Assembly: GCA_934096585.1 (NCBI GenBank) | Contig: CAKOMG010000001.1 | Coordinates: forward strand, 62,001-126,000 | Length of the DNA stretch: 64,000 bases | DNA from: an uncultured Bacilli bacterium | GTDB taxonomy: Bacteria > Bacillota_I > Bacilli_A > ML615J-28 > CAG-698 | Reading direction: 5' to 3' | Shown here: positions 60,622-64,000 of the stretch, one piece after another | Layout: each line of letters starts with the position of its first letter | How positions within the stretch are numbered: the stretch's first letter is position 1 | Notes under the pieces: generated by a model | Seen by the model: only the letters and a program-made list of their open reading frames with translations | Databases searched by the model: none | Told to the model about the DNA's origin: nothing | Translations under genes and position numbers: made by a program

Positions 60622-61452
60622 CTAATACTTTATTTTTTTATTTTTAATTTCATTTACAAAAGCTTTGTAACTTTCATACCTTGACTTTCTAATTATATTT
60701 TTGTCAACTTTTTCTTTAACCATACATGAAGGTTCATTCAAATGTGTACAAGGATTATATTTACATTTACATTCAAAAAACTCTTTAAACATTTGCGATA
60801 ATGTAACAACATCCATTTCAAGTTCTAATGTTCCAAAGCCAGGAGTATCGGCTATATAGCCATTTCCAACTTTCAATAACTCCGAACATCTTGTGGTATG
60901 TTTTCCTCTACCTAAAGCTTTCGATATTTGATCTGTTTTAACGTTAAAATTATCAAACAAGTTGATTAACGTTGATTTACCAACACCACTTTGCCCAGCA
61001 ACAACACATAAAGAATTATTTATTTCTTCTTTTATATTTTTATACTCATTAGGAGATAAATAAACTTTATAGCCTATTTTTTTATAATAATTAATTACAT
61101 CACTATAATCATCTATATTAACTAAATCCGCTTTTGTGAAAATTAAAACTATTTCAATATTTGCATATTCAACTTGGCAAATAATTCTATCTAACAGATT
61201 TAAATTTAAATCAGGTTCTACTAAGGAAGTCACAATAAACACCTTATCAACATTAGCCACATATGGTCTTGTAAGTTCGTTTTTCCTCGGTTTAATATCT
61301 GTAATCATTTCATTTTCTATTTTTACTATATCGCCAACTTTAGGAGTAATTTTTTTATGTCTAAATATTCCGAGTGGCTTACATACATAGACTTTATCAT
61401 CAACTTTAACACTATATTCACCACTAATTGATTTAATAATTAATCCTAACAT
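60622..61452 (-). CDS. rsgA: ribosome small-subunit GTPase RsgA
   Basis: Late 30S maturation GTPase, 276 residues. N-terminal OB fold, then the circularly permuted G-motif order: G4 FTKADL, G1 GQSGVGKSTLIN, G3 DTPGF. The C-terminal zinc site is CKCKYNPCTHLNEPSC. Starts inside the rlmN end (7-nt overlap), whereas Bacillus has prpC-prkC between them. Confidence 0.97.
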   Translation of the reverse strand: MLGLIIKSISGEYSVKVDDKVYVCKPLGIFRHKKITPKVGDIVKIENEMITDIKPRKNELTRPYVANVDKVFIVTSLVEPDLNLNLLDRIICQVEYANIEIVLIFTKADLVNIDDYSDVINYYKKIGYKVYLSPNEYKNIKEEINNSLCVVAGQSGVGKSTLINLFDNFNVKTDQISKALGRGKHTTRCSELLKVGNGYIADTPGFGTLELEMDVVTLSQMFKEFFECKCKYNPCTHLNEPSCMVKEKVDKNIIRKSRYESYKAFVNEIKNKKIKY

Positions 61453-62486
61453 ATTTTTCCTTGCATTTTTTTAATTCTTAACTGTCCACATGCAGCATCA
61501 ATATCATGCCCTTGTTCTTTTCTCAGTGTTACATTTATATGATTACTATTCAGTACTTCAAAAAACTTTTTACTTTTTTCTTCTGTAGAACGAAAGAATT
61601 CATTAACTGTTGAATTCATTGGAATTAGATTGACATAACAATTCATTCCTTTTATTAATTTTACTAGTTTTTTGGCGTCATCAATACTATCATTGACATC
61701 ATTAATTAAAATGTATTCAAATGTAATACGTCTATTAGTTTTACTAAAGTAATATTTTAAACTATCCATTAAAGCACTTAAGTCATAAACTTGATTAATT
61801 TTCATATATTTACTTCTTTTTTCATTATTTGCAAAATGTAAACTAACAGCCAAATTTACTTGTAAATCAAAGTCACTATACTCAATGATTCTAGGAACAA
61901 TTCCACACGTTGAAACAGTAATATGTCTTGACCCTATTTCTATGCCTTTTGGATCATTAATAATTCGTAAAAACTTAATAACATTATTATAATTATCAAA
62001 AGGTTCTCCAATTCCCATAACAACGACATGGCTAACTCTCTTGTCCATTTTCTTCATAATTTCATCAATCATTGAGACTTGCAAAACAATTTCATCTGTT
62101 TCTAGATTTCTAACCTTTTTATTCAAGCCGCTTGCGCAAAATGCACACCCCATATTACACCCTACTTGTGTAGAGACACAGACACTTAGCCCATATTCAT
62201 GATTCATTAGGACGGTTTCAATAAAATTTCCATCATTTAATCTAAATAAATATTTCCTAGTTCCATCGCTTGAAACTTGTTCATTTTCTATCTCTAAATC
62301 ACTTATTTTAAAATTTTCTTTAAGTTTTTCAATGGACTCTTTCTTGATATTTGTCATCTCATCAAATGATTTTACATTTTTTTTGTAAAGCCATTCAAAT
62401 ATTTGTGTTGCTCTAAATGGTTTTTCTCCCATTAAAAGTAAATATTGTTCCAACTCTTGTCTAGTTAAACTATAAATATTAATCAT
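61446..62486 (-). CDS. rlmN: dual-specificity RNA methyltransferase RlmN
   Basis: Radical-SAM enzyme methylating A2503 of 23S rRNA and A37 of some tRNAs. 346 residues with the cluster motif GCNMGCAFCAS, GIGEPFDNYNNV and a C-terminal GHDIDAACGQL with the second catalytic Cys. Overlaps rsmB (8 nt) and rsgA (7 nt). Confidence 0.97.
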   Translation of the reverse strand: MINIYSLTRQELEQYLLLMGEKPFRATQIFEWLYKKNVKSFDEMTNIKKESIEKLKENFKISDLEIENEQVSSDGTRKYLFRLNDGNFIETVLMNHEYGLSVCVSTQVGCNMGCAFCASGLNKKVRNLETDEIVLQVSMIDEIMKKMDKRVSHVVVMGIGEPFDNYNNVIKFLRIINDPKGIEIGSRHITVSTCGIVPRIIEYSDFDLQVNLAVSLHFANNEKRSKYMKINQVYDLSALMDSLKYYFSKTNRRITFEYILINDVNDSIDDAKKLVKLIKGMNCYVNLIPMNSTVNEFFRSTEEKSKKFFEVLNSNHINVTLRKEQGHDIDAACGQLRIKKMQGKIC

Positions 62487-63753
62487 TTTTTTCCTCTTTT
62501 TTTAATTTACAAATAAAAAATCCATCAGTACCATATTCATATGGTAGTATTGTTTTTTCATATTCAACTTTCAAATTTGGATATTTTTTTATTAACCAAG
62601 CTATTTGTTCTTCATTTTCACTCTTATTTATTGTACAAGTTGAAACAATCAAATAACCATTTTTCTTAATTAATGGATAACTTGCGTCAAGTATTTCTTT
62701 TTGTAATGCAATAATTTCTTTAATGGAATCATAAGTAATATTGTATTTTAAATCGCATTTATGACTCATTACGCCTAAACCACTACAAGGCATATCTGCT
62801 AAAACGTAATCAAATGACTCTTGTTTTACAACATTCTTAACCTTTCTTGCATCTATTAATTCTACTTGTGTATTAGTCACACCTAGTCTTTTGAAGTTTT
62901 TTTCCATTAATTTAATCTTATGTAAATATATGTCACAAGCATAGATTGTTCCTGTATTGTTCATCCATGCCGCTAAATGTGCAGCTTTCCCACCTGGAGC
63001 ACTGCATAAATCAATGATTGTACTATCCATTTCAGGATTAGCAATCTCTGTTACCATTTGACTAGCAATATCTTGAATAGTAATTTTTCCTTCTTTAAAT
63101 AGTTCATGATTGACCATACTTTCTTCAACAATTAAACCATCATTTACTAAATCGCTTTGTTGATAAGGTATTTTTTCATCATTCAAAACTTCTGTCACTT
63201 CTTCTGTTGTTGCTTTCAATGTATTAACGCGAATAGCATCATGCTTAACATCATCATTAAACTCAAGTATTTTAACAACTGTTTCATAGTTATAATCTTT
63301 AAGTAAATAAGCAATTAACCAAGTTGGATAACTATACTTAACACTTAATAATTTAACATCTTCTAATCCTTCAAAGCTTCTAAGTTCATTTCTTAAAAAA
63401 TTCCTTAATACAGCATTTACAAATGAGCCCACCATTTTATCTAATGTATTTGCAATATTTACAGCTTCATTTACAACAGTATAATCTGGAATATTTAAAT
63501 ATACTAATTGATAAACACTCATAAGTAACAAACTATAGATTGATGTTTTTTGCTTTTTCTTTAAAAATGGTTCTAAATAATATGCAAGTGTAAGTTTCTT
63601 TTCAACAGTACCAATAACAAGTTTTGTGAATAATCTTCTTTCATCATCTGTTAATTCATATTTATTTAAATACTCATTAATTATAATATTGGCATAACCA
63701 TTTTTATATAATATTTTTTCAATTGCTTGTAATGCTAATTTTCTAATGTTCAT
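62479..63753 (-). CDS. rsmB: 16S rRNA (cytosine-967-C5)-methyltransferase
   Basis: 424 residues. An N-terminal NusB-like RNA-binding domain (about 1-130) is followed by a Rossmann methyltransferase domain with LCSAPGGKAAHLA (SAM), ADMPCSGLGVMS and VSTCTINKSENEEQI (the catalytic Cys pair). Starts within the end of the PHP gene. Confidence 0.95.
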   Translation of the reverse strand: MNIRKLALQAIEKILYKNGYANIIINEYLNKYELTDDERRLFTKLVIGTVEKKLTLAYYLEPFLKKKQKTSIYSLLLMSVYQLVYLNIPDYTVVNEAVNIANTLDKMVGSFVNAVLRNFLRNELRSFEGLEDVKLLSVKYSYPTWLIAYLLKDYNYETVVKILEFNDDVKHDAIRVNTLKATTEEVTEVLNDEKIPYQQSDLVNDGLIVEESMVNHELFKEGKITIQDIASQMVTEIANPEMDSTIIDLCSAPGGKAAHLAAWMNNTGTIYACDIYLHKIKLMEKNFKRLGVTNTQVELIDARKVKNVVKQESFDYVLADMPCSGLGVMSHKCDLKYNITYDSIKEIIALQKEILDASYPLIKKNGYLIVSTCTINKSENEEQIAWLIKKYPNLKVEYEKTILPYEYGTDGFFICKLKKEEKND

Positions 63754-64000
63754 TTAGTGCTCCTAAAAATTTATTTAAATCTTGACCATCGATTGTTGAA
63801 GTGCCGATGTCACCATGGCCAAAATCATTTAAACGATGAAAATCTGATCCCGCAGTAAATAATAAATTAAAGTTTTTGACAAAACGACGATACATTGTCT
63901 CATCATTTAATTTAGATGGATATCTACCTTCAATACCATCAACACCTAGTGTAATAATATCATATACATTATTATGTTTATATAAACAAGGATGAGCAAC
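63743..64000 (-). CDS. PHP-domain phosphoesterase (C-terminal fragment)
   Basis: Runs off the right edge. The visible 86 residues are the end of a PHP-type metal phosphoesterase (TrpH/YciV-like): VAHPCLYKHNNVYD, GVDGIEGRYPSKLND, LLFTAGSDFHRLNDFGHGDIG. The His and Asp in VAHP and GSDFH are metal ligands. Likely a 3',5'-nucleotide or RNA/DNA fragment phosphatase. Overlaps rsmB by 11 nt, so it is probably upstream in the same operon. Confidence 0.85.
   Translation of the reverse strand, partial: VAHPCLYKHNNVYDIITLGVDGIEGRYPSKLNDETMYRRFVKNFNLLFTAGSDFHRLNDFGHGDIGTSTIDGQDLNKFLGALNEH

Noticed and set aside
1..64000. UGA read as tryptophan (Mollicutes code)
   Set aside because: tmcAL and plsY end at UGA at their expected family lengths, and Trp residues are encoded by UGG throughout.
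1..64000. CRISPR array, tRNA or rRNA genes, insertion sequences, prophage
   Set aside because: Looked for spaced direct repeats, T-psi-C-like motifs, transposase or integrase signatures and terminal inverted repeats; none seen.

Overview
The window comes from a low-GC, spore-forming, Gram-positive-type bacterium of the Firmicutes (Bacillota). A deep Bacilli/Erysipelotrichia-like lineage is the best guess, but the window holds no 16S gene to fix this. Base composition is strongly A+T rich. UGA is used as a stop (tmcAL, plsY) and UGG encodes Trp, so the code is standard rather than the Mollicutes code. Sporulation genes are spread along the window: spoIIAA-spoIIAB-sigF, spoVAC-AD-AE, a dacF-like carboxypeptidase, and two genes too short for ordinary ORF calling, spoVM (35 codons) and cse60 (57 codons). 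I saw no tRNA, rRNA, CRISPR array, insertion sequence or prophage. This is chromosomal core with a few accessory islands.

Layout: 1-4.1 kb has a PAP2 phosphatase running off the left edge and a divergent psuG-tmcAL-mrp operon. 4.1-9.6 kb (minus) has alaS-ruvX-yrzB behind an alanine T-box, preceded by an RNase J-type nuclease. 9.6-13.3 kb is the forespore block. 13.3-21.1 kb has a superoxide reductase, an aldehyde dehydrogenase/thioesterase cluster, and a MarR-controlled heterodimeric ABC exporter with a perfect palindromic operator. 21-26.7 kb is mostly cell envelope: glycolipid glucosyltransferase, PlsY, NamZ muramidase, SIS protein, DacF. 26.7-35.4 kb is accessory: DUF2752, ECF sigma plus glpK, a duplicated DUF1538 transporter with two PII-like proteins, a nitrate/sulfonate/pyrimidine-type ABC importer, and a decayed gene. 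35.4-42.6 kb is a complete F1Fo ATP synthase operon (Z-I-B-E-F-H-A-G-D-C) whose c subunit carries the Na+ ligand pattern. 42.7-64 kb is rearranged Firmicutes housekeeping: gmk-rpoZ, priA-fmt, rqcH, fakA, recG-plsX-rnc-dnaD-nth, rpmB, and PHP-rsmB-rlmN-rsgA-rpe-thiN-spoVM.

The most notable points are these. PriA has lost its helicase motifs but keeps all eight zinc cysteines. The ATP synthase looks Na+-coupled and sits in the same window as a DUF1538 transporter followed by twin PII-like regulators. prpC/prkC are absent between rlmN and rsgA, and ireB is absent between alaS and ruvX, which fits loss of the PASTA-kinase pathway. The RNase J homologue has Val where RNA-specific beta-CASP enzymes have His. 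Several promoters and operators could be placed from sequence alone, with the -35 and -10 elements in phase. Database homology, structure prediction and expression could not be checked here.
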